In this document: positions 7,921 through 17,455 of the stretch, piece by piece
Layout: every line of letters starts with the position of its first letter
Numbering within the stretch: the stretch's first letter is position 1
Assembly (NCBI RefSeq): GCF_000568815.1
Contig: NZ_CP007201.1
Location: 1,612,001 to 1,676,000, forward strand
Source of the DNA: Sulfurospirillum multivorans DSM 12446
Lineage (GTDB): Bacteria > Campylobacterota > Campylobacteria > Campylobacterales > Sulfurospirillaceae
DNA length: 64,000 nucleotides
Reading direction: 5' to 3'
The notes under the pieces: generated by a model
What the model saw: only the letters and a program-made list of their open reading frames with translations
What the model was told of the DNA's origin: nothing
Databases searched by the model: none
Translations under genes and position numbers: made by a program

Positions 7921-8667
7921 TTAGAGATGGTTGATAATACTCGCGTTATACGCTGCGCCAAAGCCGTTGTCGATGTTGACGACACTGACACCACTCGCAC
8001 AGCTGTTGAGCATGGACAGAAGCGCTGCGATGCCTCCGAAACTAGCACCGTAGCCGACACTGGTGGGAACAGCGATGACGGGTTTATCGACCAAGCCTCC
8101 GATGACACTTGCAAGAGCTCCTTCCATGCCAGCGATGACGATGACCACTTTGGCGTTTTGGATGACCTCTAAGTGTGCAAACAGACGGTGAATTCCCGCC
8201 ACGCCCACATCGACTATTTTTTTGACGTGATTGCCCAAGATGCGAGCTGTCTCATAGGCTTCTTCGACCACGTACAGATCGGACGTTCCTGCCGCGACAA
8301 TGGCGATGTAACTGGGAGGTGGTGTCGTGATCTCGCGCTCGATGGTGATGGTTCGTCCCATCACATTGTACTTGGCTTCAGGTGCGATGCTTTGAACGGC
8401 TTGATACGCCGCTTCATTGGCGCGAGTGATGAGAATGTTATTGTCACGATCGAGCAATTTTTGGGTAATTTGAGCGATCTGATCGGGTGTTTTGCGCTCA
8501 CCGTAAATCACTTCGGGATAGCCCAAACGAACTCCCCGATGATGGTCGATTTTGGCAAAGTCTAACTCTTCAAAGGGTTGTGCTTTGATCTTTTGGAGTG
8601 CGTCAGCAACGCTGACTTCGCCGTTTTGAACGGCTTCTAAAAGTTTTTCAATGCTTTGTCCACACAT
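7921..8667 (-). CDS. larB: Nickel-pincer cofactor synthesis carboxylase LarB
   Basis: Carboxylates and hydrolyses nicotinic acid adenine dinucleotide to pyridinium-3,5-biscarboxylic acid mononucleotide, the first step of nickel-pincer nucleotide cofactor synthesis. 248 residues is the normal LarB length. The PurE-like C-terminal half shows VVAAGTSDLYVVEEA, GVAGIHR and AGMEGALASVIGGLVDKPVI, all family hallmarks. It is the last gene of larA-larC-larE-larB and starts 2 bp after larE. No lar nickel transporter is present here. Confidence 0.95.
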   Translation of the reverse strand: MCGQSIEKLLEAVQNGEVSVADALQKIKAQPFEELDFAKIDHHRGVRLGYPEVIYGERKTPDQIAQITQKLLDRDNNILITRANEAAYQAVQSIAPEAKYNVMGRTITIEREITTPPPSYIAIVAAGTSDLYVVEEAYETARILGNHVKKIVDVGVAGIHRLFAHLEVIQNAKVVIVIAGMEGALASVIGGLVDKPVIAVPTSVGYGASFGGIAALLSMLNSCASGVSVVNIDNGFGAAYNASIINHL

Positions 8668-8669
8668 GG

Positions 8670-9473
8670 TTAGGCTCTCAAACTAAGTGATTCTGCAACA
8701 GAATTGTGTCGATAGCCTTCAAGATCAAGCGTTACATGTAAAAAGCCTAGCGACTTGAAATAAGCACACATTTCGCTCAATCGTTGGTCTTTTAAAAGAT
8801 GAATTGCATGCGATTGTGGCATTTCAATCCTTGCCAAACCCTCTTCATAGCGCACGCGTATGTTGCCATAGCCTTGTTCTATCATGTAGCCCTCAGCCAT
8901 TCCTACCATGCCCAGTGCTGTTTCATCGATCGTTTTACCGTAAGGAAACCGCGTCAACAAGCACGCATAGGAAGGTTTATCCCATGTGGAGAGCTCCATA
9001 TCTTTGGAAAGGGCGCGTATCTCATCTTTGGTTAGACCTGCATCGAGAAGGGGTGTTTTGATGCCAAGCTCTCCTAGTGCCACACGACCAGGTCGGTACT
9101 CTTTGGTGTCATCGACATTGCTTCCCTCAGCGACAGCGCTGAAACCTTTTTGGTGTGCTACTTCAAGTAAAGAGGAGAAGAGGGCGTGTTTGCAGAGGTA
9201 ACATCGGTTTTTTGGGTTCTCACGAATTGCTTCGATCCAAGGTTTTTCAACGACTTCATGACGTGCACCGATCTCATCGGCGATGCAAATCGCATCTTTA
9301 ACTTCCCAATCCGCAATATACGGCGTTGAAGCCGTAATACCGATGGCTTTTTCACCCAAAACATCATGCGCCGCTTTGAGCAAAAAACTGCTGTCAACAC
9401 CACCCGAAAAAGCGACCACAAGGCTGTCGTAAGAGCCGATAATTTCCACTAAACGTTCGTATTTTTTATACAT
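8670..9473 (-). CDS. larE: Sulfur-transferase LarE for the nickel-pincer cofactor
   Basis: ATP-dependent enzyme that adenylylates and thiolates the biscarboxylate precursor made by LarB. 267 residues. The PP-loop ATPase signature SGGVDS is at residues 23-28 and GSNVDD near 118. Cys171 in PSYACLLTRF sits where the sacrificial-sulfur cysteine lies in LarE proteins. A further CxxC (Cys91/94) is present, so a cluster-dependent, non-sacrificial mechanism is possible. It overlaps the end of larC by 8 bp. Confidence 0.95.
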   Translation of the reverse strand: MYKKYERLVEIIGSYDSLVVAFSGGVDSSFLLKAAHDVLGEKAIGITASTPYIADWEVKDAICIADEIGARHEVVEKPWIEAIRENPKNRCYLCKHALFSSLLEVAHQKGFSAVAEGSNVDDTKEYRPGRVALGELGIKTPLLDAGLTKDEIRALSKDMELSTWDKPSYACLLTRFPYGKTIDETALGMVGMAEGYMIEQGYGNIRVRYEEGLARIEMPQSHAIHLLKDQRLSEMCAYFKSLGFLHVTLDLEGYRHNSVAESLSLRA

Positions 9474-10653
9474 TTTCTTTTCCCATCGCTAAAGTGACAC
9501 TCTCATAGACCAATGCTATGGAGACATTATACTCACGTGCGGCTTTTTTGCACTCTTCGTATTCGGCTTTGTATTTCACGCGTTTTCCCTCAAAATAGGC
9601 ACATTTAACGCTGATTTCACCGTAAGGCGTTTTTACATGTAAAACGTTACGCTCCAACGCAATTTTTTGAACCAACGAACGTCTAAGACCGATGGAGGTT
9701 GTCTCCGAAAAGATAATGCGCTTCGCCTCAGCCTCTTTGTCCAGACCGACTAAGACGCTGAGCTTCACGCCCATTCGGTTTTTCTTGGTCGTAATGGCGG
9801 TCGTATAGACATCTTTCACACCCAATTCAAACAGTCGCTCTTGCACATAAGAGAGTATTTCAGGGCTCATATCGTCTATATTTGTCTCTAAAATAACCTC
9901 TTCGTCCACGCTTTCATCTTCCTCACCTAAATAGACACGCAAAACATTGGGGATACTAAAATCCTTATGCCCGATGCCATACCCGATTTTCTCAATCACC
10001 AAAGAGGGTTTGGCTTCATACGCATTGACATTGGCTTTGAGAATGGCCGCACCGGTGGGTGTTGTTGTCTCAAAAGGAACGCGATTTAAGGTAACAGGTA
10101 CGTTTTGAAGAATTTCCACTGTCGCAGGAGCAGGCACAGGAAGTGTGCCATGCGCGCAGGTGACAAACCCACCGCCTAGCTCAATTTTGGAAGCGATAAT
10201 TTTCTTTACATGTAAAGCTTCTAAACAGATGGAAGCGCCCACAATATCGACGATAGAGTCAATCGCACCGACTTCGTGAAAACCAACGTCATAAGGCTCT
10301 TTACCGTGGATTTTCCCCTCCGCTAAAGCGACTGTCCAAAACATCTTTAAACTTCGCTCTTTGATGCTTTGAGCCAGCGTACTGGCATTGATGATCGCTT
10401 CGATACTTTTGAAAGTTCGATGTTCATGAGTATGCGGATGTGCGTGCCATTGAGGGGTGAGTTTGACCGTCACTTTGGTGCCGCTAATGCCCATTTTACT
10501 GGCTTTTTCAACCACCAATTCAAAGGCAGCATCCAAAGAGAGCTTGAAGAGTTCTTGCCTTAAATGCGCTTCATCGACACCCAAATCCAAGAGAGCTCCT
10601 AGATTCATATCGCCGCTGATACCGCTAAAGCAGTCGTAGTAGAGAACTCTCAT
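9466..10653 (-). CDS. larC: Nickel insertion protein LarC
   Basis: CTP-dependent cyclometallase that puts nickel into the pincer cofactor. 395 residues in one uninterrupted frame, unlike the programmed-frameshift larC1/larC2 of some lactobacilli. The start MRVLYYDCFSGISGDMNLGA is diagnostic. A histidine-rich segment (WHAHPHTHEHR, about residues 70-80) could bind nickel, and ETNIDDMSPEIL with TTKKNRMGVKL mark the C-terminal catalytic half. Two in-frame copies of the dispersed palindrome occur (9632-9643 and 10205-10216), both read as LHVK. Confidence 0.95.
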   Translation of the reverse strand: MRVLYYDCFSGISGDMNLGALLDLGVDEAHLRQELFKLSLDAAFELVVEKASKMGISGTKVTVKLTPQWHAHPHTHEHRTFKSIEAIINASTLAQSIKERSLKMFWTVALAEGKIHGKEPYDVGFHEVGAIDSIVDIVGASICLEALHVKKIIASKIELGGGFVTCAHGTLPVPAPATVEILQNVPVTLNRVPFETTTPTGAAILKANVNAYEAKPSLVIEKIGYGIGHKDFSIPNVLRVYLGEEDESVDEEVILETNIDDMSPEILSYVQERLFELGVKDVYTTAITTKKNRMGVKLSVLVGLDKEAEAKRIIFSETTSIGLRRSLVQKIALERNVLHVKTPYGEISVKCAYFEGKRVKYKAEYEECKKAAREYNVSIALVYESVTLAMGKENV

Positions 10654-10667
10654 ATTTATCCTTGAAC

Positions 10668-11927
10668 TTAATTACTCACAACTTTAGGAACGGTGATCGA
10701 ACCAAAAGGAAGCACGATGATGCTTGCATTTTCACCTTTTTCTTTGATGGCATCCGCCAAAGCTACATGTAAATCATGATACGGTTTTAGATGCACCGCT
10801 TTCATCTCTTCATCGCTCAGTTCGCTGACCGCCCAACTTTGCGCCCAAAGGTTGATCTCTGCCATTTTAGCTGCTTTATGGTAGCCTAGTTTGTAACCAC
10901 ATTTGATTTTATTGAGCACTTCTTGTGGACAGTGGGCTGAACTCATCAGATTAAAGAATCCCTCTTCACCAATTCCTGTACGACACTTCGCAACCATAAT
11001 GAGAATGCCTTTGTCTTTAAGCGCAAGTTTACCATTATCAAGTGCTTTTTGAGACTGATAGAGGTCAATGTCCATAGGATAGGGCGCGACAGAGATGACG
11101 ATGTCTGCTTTTTGAGGGATATTCACACAAAAAACTTCATCGGCTTTATCAATCGCAGCGTAAAAGGAGTCACTCAAGTCACCTGCTGTTACGGCACAAA
11201 TGTCATGATCGCTGTCCAAAACGGTCATAATCGCAAAGACATCAATGTGCGTTAACACTTTCATCGCGTCCATCATATCTTCATGCACAGGATTCCCTTT
11301 TAAAGAGAGTGCTTGAGCATTGGGATGAAGCGCTAAAAGGTGATTTTGCTCAATCGTCTCAAATGCTGCGACACCGGGTAAAAAGGCTTTGCGACCACCC
11401 GTATAGCCAGCAAAATAGTGCGGTTCTACAGAGCCGATCGCGCAGACTTTTTTCGCTTCGGCGACGATTTTATTGAGGTACATCTCTGTGCCATTGGTGG
11501 ATTTTCCAAGATAAACCATCGCATCCTTGCGTGAGTCGTGGCTCCAGAGACGATTCTTTACATGTAAATCTTCATAGATCTCTTTGCCCAAGATAAAATG
11601 CCACTCTTCTTCGCTTGGCGCTCTATGACAGCCCGTTGCCACGATAAAATAAATATCTTTTTCTTTAATTTTCGGATAAATTCGTGCGAGCACTTTACGC
11701 GTTGGAGTAGGGCGCGTGCCATCATTGACAATGAAGACGATGCGCTCATCGGTATCGATAAAATGATCAAAACTCTCTTTGCCAAGAGGCTGAACAAGTG
11801 CTTCATCAAGTGCTTGATTGTAGTCAATTTTAGAAACACTATTGGGGTTATAAACACCCACCAGTTGTTTCTCGCTAATCTCTAATTCAAATGTTTCATC
11901 CCTGCCATAACCAACACTGACCTTCAT
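10668..11927 (-). CDS. larA: LarA-type nickel-pincer 2-hydroxyacid racemase
   Basis: Racemase or epimerase that uses the nickel-pincer cofactor to interconvert 2-hydroxyacid enantiomers through hydride transfer. 419 residues. Expected active-site residues are present: H101 (ATGCHRAPS), H170 (SVEPHYFAGYTGG), the cofactor-binding lysine K180 (GGRKAFLPG) and H196; DGTRPTP is at 69-75. LarA homologues include lactate and malate racemases, among others. Here the neighbours are fumarase and DcuB, so malate is a plausible substrate, but this is inference. First gene of the operon; palindromes at 10762 and 11557 lie in frame. Confidence 0.92.
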   Translation of the reverse strand: MKVSVGYGRDETFELEISEKQLVGVYNPNSVSKIDYNQALDEALVQPLGKESFDHFIDTDERIVFIVNDGTRPTPTRKVLARIYPKIKEKDIYFIVATGCHRAPSEEEWHFILGKEIYEDLHVKNRLWSHDSRKDAMVYLGKSTNGTEMYLNKIVAEAKKVCAIGSVEPHYFAGYTGGRKAFLPGVAAFETIEQNHLLALHPNAQALSLKGNPVHEDMMDAMKVLTHIDVFAIMTVLDSDHDICAVTAGDLSDSFYAAIDKADEVFCVNIPQKADIVISVAPYPMDIDLYQSQKALDNGKLALKDKGILIMVAKCRTGIGEEGFFNLMSSAHCPQEVLNKIKCGYKLGYHKAAKMAEINLWAQSWAVSELSDEEMKAVHLKPYHDLHVALADAIKEKGENASIIVLPFGSITVPKVVSN

Positions 11928-11960
11928 TGGGCATCCTTCTTTTTTACTTAATTTTATTTA

Positions 11961-11998
11961 TGCGTTTTCGCAAACAGATATATGTGATATTTTATCAC
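11961..11998 (-). promoter_or_regulatory. Inverted repeats upstream of larA
   Basis: Two inverted repeats lie 34-71 bp before the larA start: TGCG-TTTT-CGCA at 11961-11972 and GTGATA-TTT-TATCAC at 11984-11998. The second has perfect 6-bp arms and looks like a dimeric regulator site, loosely of CRP/FNR style but with non-standard spacing. The symmetry is seen; the regulator is unknown. Confidence 0.4.
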
Positions 11999-12078
11999 CG
12001 TTTAGAACTCTGGAAAAATATTTATCGAAACGAGTGAATCCAAAAAAATCAAACACGTTTTAATAAAAATTTTCGATC

Positions 12079-12113
12079 AAAAAAAGATGCGAGAGCTAAT
12101 GAGCCCTCACATC
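12079..12113 (-). terminator. Intrinsic terminator after the fumarase genes
   Basis: On the minus strand GATGTGAGGGCT pairs with AGCTCTCGCATC (two G-U type pairs, loop CATT) over 12086-12113 and is followed directly by seven T. It starts 17 bp after the stop of the beta subunit. Confidence 0.85.
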
Positions 12114-12130
12114 GTAACGCAAACTGTAAC

Positions 12131-12691
12131 CTAAAATACTTCGTATTGTGCGCGACCAATTTTATAAAGATCGGCACCATACGTATCGTTGATAACGGTC
12201 AAAGGGAAGTCAACGACTTCGAGTCTACGAATCGCTTCAGGGCCTAGTTCTGGGTAGGCAATCACTTCAGCACTTTTGATTTGACGCGCAAGAAGTGCAC
12301 CCGCACCACCCGTTGCACCAAAGTAAATGGCTTTAGAGTTAACACATGCATCAAGAACTTCTTGACTTCGTTTACCTTTACCAATCATACCTTTAAGACC
12401 TTGCTCATTGATAAGTTTTGGAGAGTAGGAATCCATTCTGTAAGAAGTTGTTGGACCCGCACTTCCGATTGGATCGCCCGGTTTTGGCGGCGTTGGTCCA
12501 ACGAAATAAATCACCGCACCTTTCATGTCAAAAGGAAGGGCTTGACCTGCATCTAAAAGATCAACCAATTTTTTGTGTGCTGCGTCACGTGCTGTATAAA
12601 CAACACCGGTTAAATAGACAATGTCGCCCGCTTTTAATGGTGTAATATCTGCGTCACTGAGTGGTGCTGTTAAATGATATGTTTTGCTCAT
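12131..12691 (-). CDS. Fumarate hydratase class I, beta (C-terminal) subunit
   Basis: With the alpha subunit forms the oxygen-sensitive [4Fe-4S] fumarase interconverting fumarate and L-malate. 186 residues, the usual size of the beta subunit. It shows GDIVYLTGVVYTARDAAHKK, YFVGPTPPKPGDPIGSAGPT, GKGKRS and ATGGAGALL, all typical of the fumarase/tartrate-dehydratase beta fold. It starts 10 bp after the alpha gene. An L-tartrate dehydratase cannot be excluded from sequence, but the DcuB neighbour favours fumarase. Confidence 0.93.
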   Translation of the reverse strand: MSKTYHLTAPLSDADITPLKAGDIVYLTGVVYTARDAAHKKLVDLLDAGQALPFDMKGAVIYFVGPTPPKPGDPIGSAGPTTSYRMDSYSPKLINEQGLKGMIGKGKRSQEVLDACVNSKAIYFGATGGAGALLARQIKSAEVIAYPELGPEAIRRLEVVDFPLTVINDTYGADLYKIGRAQYEVF

Positions 12692-12701
12692 GATAGTCTC
12701 C

Positions 12702-13553
12702 TTATAGCTTGATATGCATGTGACGTGAACTGTGGCATTGAACGTTAACGCTCACTGGCAAGCTCGCAATATGGCAAGGGTTTTTCTCGATGTGAACACC
12801 AAGAACCGTATTCGTTCCACCCATACCCATAGCACCGATACCTAAGTTGTTAAGAAGTACCATTAACTCTTCTTCCATTGATTCTAAAACAGGATCTGCA
12901 TTTTTGCTTCCAAGCTCTCTGAAAAGTGCATGTTTAGAAGAAATTACCGCTTTTTCAAAGGTTCCACCAATACCAACACCCACAGTGAGTGGAGGACAAG
13001 GATTTGGACCAGCGTCTGAAATCACTTGTTTAACGTATTCGATAATACCTTTTCTTCCTTTTGCAGGAGGAAATACGGTTGCACGAGAGACGTTCTCAGA
13101 ACCGCCACCTTTTGCAGCATACTCAATGTCTAAGCTATCGCCTTCAACAAGGTCGAAATGGATGATCGCAGGAAGGTTGTAACCGACTTCGTCTTTAAGG
13201 TTAGCACGTGTGTCCCAATGACAGGTAGACGCTCTTAAATAGCCCTCTTTATACCCTTGTTCTGTTCCCTCGTTGATCGCTTTTTTCAAGCTACCGCCAA
13301 CCACTTTAACATCTTCGCCGACTTTGACAAAGAAGACGGCTAAGCCTGTATCTTGACACAAAGGTCTCTCTTCATTTTTGGCGATGTCTGCATTTTCCAA
13401 AATCTGCTTCAACACTTGTTTACAGACTTCACTTTTCTCATTTTTATAGGCATCTTCCAATGCTTTGTAAGCATCTTTTGGCAAGTTGGTTGCGCTGAAA
13501 AGGATCATATCCTTTACACTCTTGACGATCTCTTCGTACTTGATTTCTCTCAT
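12702..13553 (-). CDS. Fumarate hydratase class I, alpha (N-terminal) subunit
   Basis: 283 residues. Cysteines expected to ligate the catalytic [4Fe-4S] cluster are visible in ERPLCQDTGLAVFFV, in DAGPNPCPPLTVGVGIGG and in the C-terminal HIEKNPCHIASLPV. KGGGSENVSRATVFPPAKG is another family block. It is encoded upstream of the beta subunit and downstream of dcuB on the same strand, an order that recalls the dcuB-fumB pair of enteric bacteria used in fumarate respiration. A 211-bp spacer with several inverted repeats separates it from dcuB. Confidence 0.93.
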   Translation of the reverse strand: MREIKYEEIVKSVKDMILFSATNLPKDAYKALEDAYKNEKSEVCKQVLKQILENADIAKNEERPLCQDTGLAVFFVKVGEDVKVVGGSLKKAINEGTEQGYKEGYLRASTCHWDTRANLKDEVGYNLPAIIHFDLVEGDSLDIEYAAKGGGSENVSRATVFPPAKGRKGIIEYVKQVISDAGPNPCPPLTVGVGIGGTFEKAVISSKHALFRELGSKNADPVLESMEEELMVLLNNLGIGAMGMGGTNTVLGVHIEKNPCHIASLPVSVNVQCHSSRHMHIKL

Positions 13554-13634
13554 TTTACCTCTCCGAAAAAGTTGGTTTTTGGTTAAAACTGATTTTAAGC
13601 ACTTAAAAAGTACCTGAAATCAATTTTATCATCT

Positions 13635-13753
13635 TCTACCCAAAATGATGGGGTAGAGGTGCTTAGTTGAGTTTACATTAAAAGGGGAGCACCTCTAGAG
13701 ATCTTTACATGTAAAGATCTCCAAAAGCTTCTGCCCCAAATATCGGGGCAGAA
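13635..13753. repeat. Cluster of four inverted repeats between dcuB and fumarase
   Basis: Within 119 bp are four symmetric elements. TCTACCC/GGGTAGA (13635-13641 with 13651-13657) comes first. GAGGTGCT/AGCACCTC (13656-13663 with 13688-13695) follows. The third is a perfect 24-bp palindrome at 13698-13721, built around TTTACATGTAAA. The last is TTCTGCCCC/GGGGCAGAA (13729-13737 with 13745-13753), a 9-bp stem shortly after the dcuB stop that probably acts as a terminator or attenuator on the minus strand. The second repeat shares bases with the first, so the folds could compete. Confidence 0.65.
13698..13721. repeat. 24-bp perfect palindrome centred on TTTACATGTAAA
   Basis: The dispersed 12-mer (13704-13715) is extended by six symmetric bases on each side, GAGATC to the left and GATCTC to the right, giving the longest perfect version of this palindrome in the window. 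It is intergenic, about 45 bp past the dcuB stop. Confidence 0.9.
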
Positions 13754-13764
13754 AAGGGATTATG

Positions 13765-15126
13765 TTAGATCAAACCGTAAAGTTTTGCAAACAAGAAACC
13801 ACAACAACATGCAGTCGTTACACCCACAAAGCCTGGTAAGATAAAGCTGTGATTGATAACGAATTTACCGATTTTAGTTGTACCGGCACGATCAAATGCA
13901 AGGGCTGCAATGTCGCTTGGGTAGGTTGGAAGAATCCAGTAACCATAAGCTGCCGCAGCAAACGCAGCGATCATACCTGGTGCTACACCCACTGCAAGAG
14001 CGATAGGAACCATAGCTGAAACAGCCGCTGCTTGTGAGTTGATGAGTTTAGAGATAAGGATCAAAACAATCGCATATGCCCATGGATAGACTTTTACAAG
14101 ATCACCCATGCTTGCTTTAATATCTGCTGTGTGCGCACCAAACATTGTTGAAGTCATCCAAGCGATACCAAAAACAGCGATAACCGCAGTCATACCAGCT
14201 TTGAAAACGTCACTCTCAACAAGTGTTTTTGATTTAAGATCAGCGACGATATAGATAAGAGCTGCTGCTGCTAACATAAACATTTGGATAGCATCAACCA
14301 TTGAAAGAGGTGTTAATTTACCTTTAATGGTAAAGGTTGGAACCAATGAAGGGAACATACCAAGGATGGCAATCAGTGCAATGGTACCAAGGAATAACCA
14401 TACAGAAGCGTATTGTTTACCTGTAAATTCTTTACCGATTAAAGTAGCCGTTGAACCATAAACATATTTTTTAGCTTCAGGATCTTTGATAAGCTCTTGG
14501 AATTCAGGATCTTTATCCAAGTCTTTACCTCTGAACATACTGACAAAACCAACCACTAGAACACCGATCAATGCTGAAGGCATCGTAATTTGAAGGAGTT
14601 GAATCAAACCAAGATCTTGACCATTAACTAAAGGGTGTCCTTTCATAAGTGCGATCATAGAAACAACCGCAACCGATGCTGGAGAAATCATAATACCCAT
14701 TTGAGCGGCAATTGTACTTGCTGCCATGGCACGTTCTGGTCTATTACCTGTTTTGATAGAGATATCATAGATAATAGGAAGCAATGTATAAACAACGTGA
14801 CCTGTACCACAAAGGAAGGTTAAAACGATGGTTGTAAGCGGTGCCAAAATCGTAACATAACGAGGATGTTTTCTGAGTAATTTTTCCGCTTGTTGTAACA
14901 TAACATCCAAACCACCAGACGCTTGAAGAGCCGCACCTGCACAGACGACAGAAAGCATAACGAGCATAACAGCAATCGGTGGCTTACCTGGTGCCAAACC
15001 AAAACCAAATACGAAAATAATAACACCAATACCGCCAATAAGACCGAGTGCTATACCACTTTTTCTTGCTGCAAAGAACAAGATAGCTAGTACTACAAGC
15101 AACTGTATCCAAAACATGCTTGACAT
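13765..15126 (-). CDS. dcuB: Anaerobic C4-dicarboxylate transporter DcuB
   Basis: Inner-membrane antiporter exchanging fumarate or malate for succinate in fumarate respiration. 453 residues with about ten to twelve hydrophobic segments. [18 protein letters not shown], the cytoplasmic [30 protein letters not shown] and [12 protein letters not shown] match DcuB rather than DcuA. The fumarase genes follow on the same strand. A two-component system starts 142 bp away on the other strand, with a tandem TTTAAC TTTAAC at 15156-15167 between them that might be a regulator site. Confidence 0.93.
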   Translation of the reverse strand: MSSMFWIQLLVVLAILFFAARKSGIALGLIGGIGVIIFVFGFGLAPGKPPIAVMLVMLSVVCAGAALQASGGLDVMLQQAEKLLRKHPRYVTILAPLTTIVLTFLCGTGHVVYTLLPIIYDISIKTGNRPERAMAASTIAAQMGIMISPASVAVVSMIALMKGHPLVNGQDLGLIQLLQITMPSALIGVLVVGFVSMFRGKDLDKDPEFQELIKDPEAKKYVYGSTATLIGKEFTGKQYASVWLFLGTIALIAILGMFPSLVPTFTIKGKLTPLSMVDAIQMFMLAAAALIYIVADLKSKTLVESDVFKAGMTAVIAVFGIAWMTSTMFGAHTADIKASMGDLVKVYPWAYAIVLILISKLINSQAAAVSAMVPIALAVGVAPGMIAAFAAAAYGYWILPTYPSDIAALAFDRAGTTKIGKFVINHSFILPGFVGVTTACCCGFLFAKLYGLI

Positions 15127-15268
15127 GAAAACCCCTTTGAGATAATTTTTTATATTTTAACTTTAACTTAGAGCTAAAATATAATTTTCAGGTAGCATTA
15201 TATTCTCCAATTTAGGATATAAATGAGACCTTTTTGCTAATATAACAAAAAAATAAGTCTGGAAACCC

Positions 15269-17455
15269 ATGTTAAACTTAAAAATAATTATTATTTTATT
15301 TATTTACAGCTCTTTTTTATTTTCGAATGAAATTTTGCTGCTTCATTCCTATAACAAAGGACTCAAATGGAGTGATGGCATTTCGCGTGGTGTGGAAAAC
15401 ATTATGCAAAAGCATCCACAATATGAACTTACGACGGAGTATATGGATAGTAAAAAAATAGAATCAGACCATTACTTTGAAGAGCTCCTTGATCTTTATA
15501 AAAAGAAATTTAGAAATCGACGCTACAAAGCCGTCATCGTAGCCGATAACTATGCTTATGAATTTGCCCTTAAATATCAGCAAGAACTTTTTCCTAAAAC
15601 GCCGATCATCTTTTGTGGTGTTGAGAACTTTAATCCCAAAGATATTAATGATACGATGAAGCCATATGTAACGGGTGTGGTAGAGTACAAAGATATACGT
15701 AAAAACCTCGAATTGATCTATCAACTCTTTCCTGCCATTAAAATGGTATACATTATAAGCGATGATGCGTACTCTTCTTTGGTGATCAAAGATCAGATTA
15801 TTGATGAGTCCAATAATTTCCAAGATAAATTCCGTGTCGTGTTTGACAATCAGATCAATTTTGATGCAATTGACGATAAAATTGAAAAACTCCCGAAACA
15901 CAGCGCCATTTTGTTTACCAGCTTTTATCGAGACATGAATGATAAGTATGTTCCGTATTACAAGCTCCAAGCCTTTTTCCAACGCTCGCCTTATCCTATC
16001 TTTGCACTCAATCATATCCATGTTGGCGAAGGTGTCATTGGCGGCTATATGGTCAATCCTTATGAACAAGGCATGCTTGCTGCTAAAAAAGCGTTTGAGC
16101 TGATTAATGGTAAAAAAACCAGTTCACTGCCTGTCGAAATACCAAAAGGTACCTACTTTTTTGATAATAATATTTTGCGAAAATTTGGTATTTCTCTTAA
16201 CGATATTCCAACCCCCGCAGAAGTGCTTAATGGCGTTGAAAGCTTTTACGAAAAACACCGTAAATTTGTAGAGAATGCGTTTGCCCTGATGCCACTACTC
16301 CTTTTGCTTACAACGATTTTGGTTTTAAACATTATCAAACGTATTTCACTGGAAAAAGAGCTTCTGCGCCAGAATAAACTGGACTATGTTCTGCTTAACA
16401 ACATCCAAAGTGCCATTTTTTGGAAAGCAAACGATGGTATTATCTTAGGATGTAATGATCTTTTATGCCATATTTTGGAGCATGAGAAGATTGATATTAT
16501 TGGAAAACATGTACGTGACGTGATGCCAACCATTTGCGATGCGGTTCAAGAGGTGCCGCTTGATTGTCCTACGAGTGCTGAAATTGAGATGCACATTCCC
16601 TATAAAGATAAGATCATTTTCTCTGTTCGCAGAACCTATTATACGGATGAAAACAACCAAGAAGCAGGCGTTGTCACCATTCTTACGGATATTACCGAGA
16701 AAAAACGCATCGATACCGAACACAAGCGCCACGAGCAGTTTGTCATTCAACGCTCCAAACAATCCGAAGTAGGGGAGATGATCGCCAGCATTGCACACCA
16801 GTGGAAAACACCGTTGGTTGAGATCTCTGCGATTGCGCAAGAACTCATCTACAAACGGCGTAAAAAAGCATTGGATGAAGAAGATACCCAAAAATTTGTC
16901 GATGACATTATGACCCAAGTCAAATACATGTCCAATACCATCGATGATTTTAGACAATTCATCAAACCTTCATCGATGCAAACCGCCTTTGATGTCAGAG
17001 ACGCGATCGATTCGCTTCTTGCCGTTGTCAACCATAATGTCAAATATAACTATATTACGATCCACATCGTCCAAAAACAGCAAGGAATACTCTTAGCTTT
17101 TGGTTACCCTAATGAATTTAAACAGTGCGTTTTAAACATCATTAATAATGCAAAAGATAGTATTGTGAAAAGAAGAGAGACACAAAGCATTGATGGTATT
17201 ATTGACATTGAGCTTGATAGTGATGAAAACAACATCTATCTCTCCATCAGTGATGATGGTTGTGGAATTGAAAAAAGTAAACTCGAATCCATTTTTGATC
17301 CGTTTATGAGCACTAAAGCCAATGGCGATGGCTTTGGACTCTATATGGCACGTTTGATTATTGAAGATAAAATGGGCGGTAAAATTATCGCTAAACAAAA
17401 AAAGAGTGGCGCACAAATCTTTATCACCATTCAAAAAGCTAAAGGAGATGCATGA
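15269..17455 (+). CDS. Membrane sensor histidine kinase with ABC-substrate-binding-like sensor
   Basis: 728 residues: signal/anchor at 1-20, then a periplasmic region to about 330 of the ABC sugar/amino-acid-binding type (EILLLHSYNKGLKWSDGI and FCGVENFNP are typical). A membrane helix at about 340-360, a PAS domain (about 370-490) and a kinase core complete it. The phospho-acceptor is His510 in SIAHQWKTPL; the ATPase has NIINNAKDSI, ISDDGCGI and GFGLYMAR. It overlaps its response regulator by 4 bp and is divergent from dcuB, so sensing a dicarboxylate or related acid for dcuB control is possible but unproven. Confidence 0.9.
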   Translation: MLNLKIIIILFIYSSFLFSNEILLLHSYNKGLKWSDGISRGVENIMQKHPQYELTTEYMDSKKIESDHYFEELLDLYKKKFRNRRYKAVIVADNYAYEFALKYQQELFPKTPIIFCGVENFNPKDINDTMKPYVTGVVEYKDIRKNLELIYQLFPAIKMVYIISDDAYSSLVIKDQIIDESNNFQDKFRVVFDNQINFDAIDDKIEKLPKHSAILFTSFYRDMNDKYVPYYKLQAFFQRSPYPIFALNHIHVGEGVIGGYMVNPYEQGMLAAKKAFELINGKKTSSLPVEIPKGTYFFDNNILRKFGISLNDIPTPAEVLNGVESFYEKHRKFVENAFALMPLLLLLTTILVLNIIKRISLEKELLRQNKLDYVLLNNIQSAIFWKANDGIILGCNDLLCHILEHEKIDIIGKHVRDVMPTICDAVQEVPLDCPTSAEIEMHIPYKDKIIFSVRRTYYTDENNQEAGVVTILTDITEKKRIDTEHKRHEQFVIQRSKQSEVGEMIASIAHQWKTPLVEISAIAQELIYKRRKKALDEEDTQKFVDDIMTQVKYMSNTIDDFRQFIKPSSMQTAFDVRDAIDSLLAVVNHNVKYNYITIHIVQKQQGILLAFGYPNEFKQCVLNIINNAKDSIVKRRETQSIDGIIDIELDSDENNIYLSISDDGCGIEKSKLESIFDPFMSTKANGDGFGLYMARLIIEDKMGGKIIAKQKKSGAQIFITIQKAKGDA

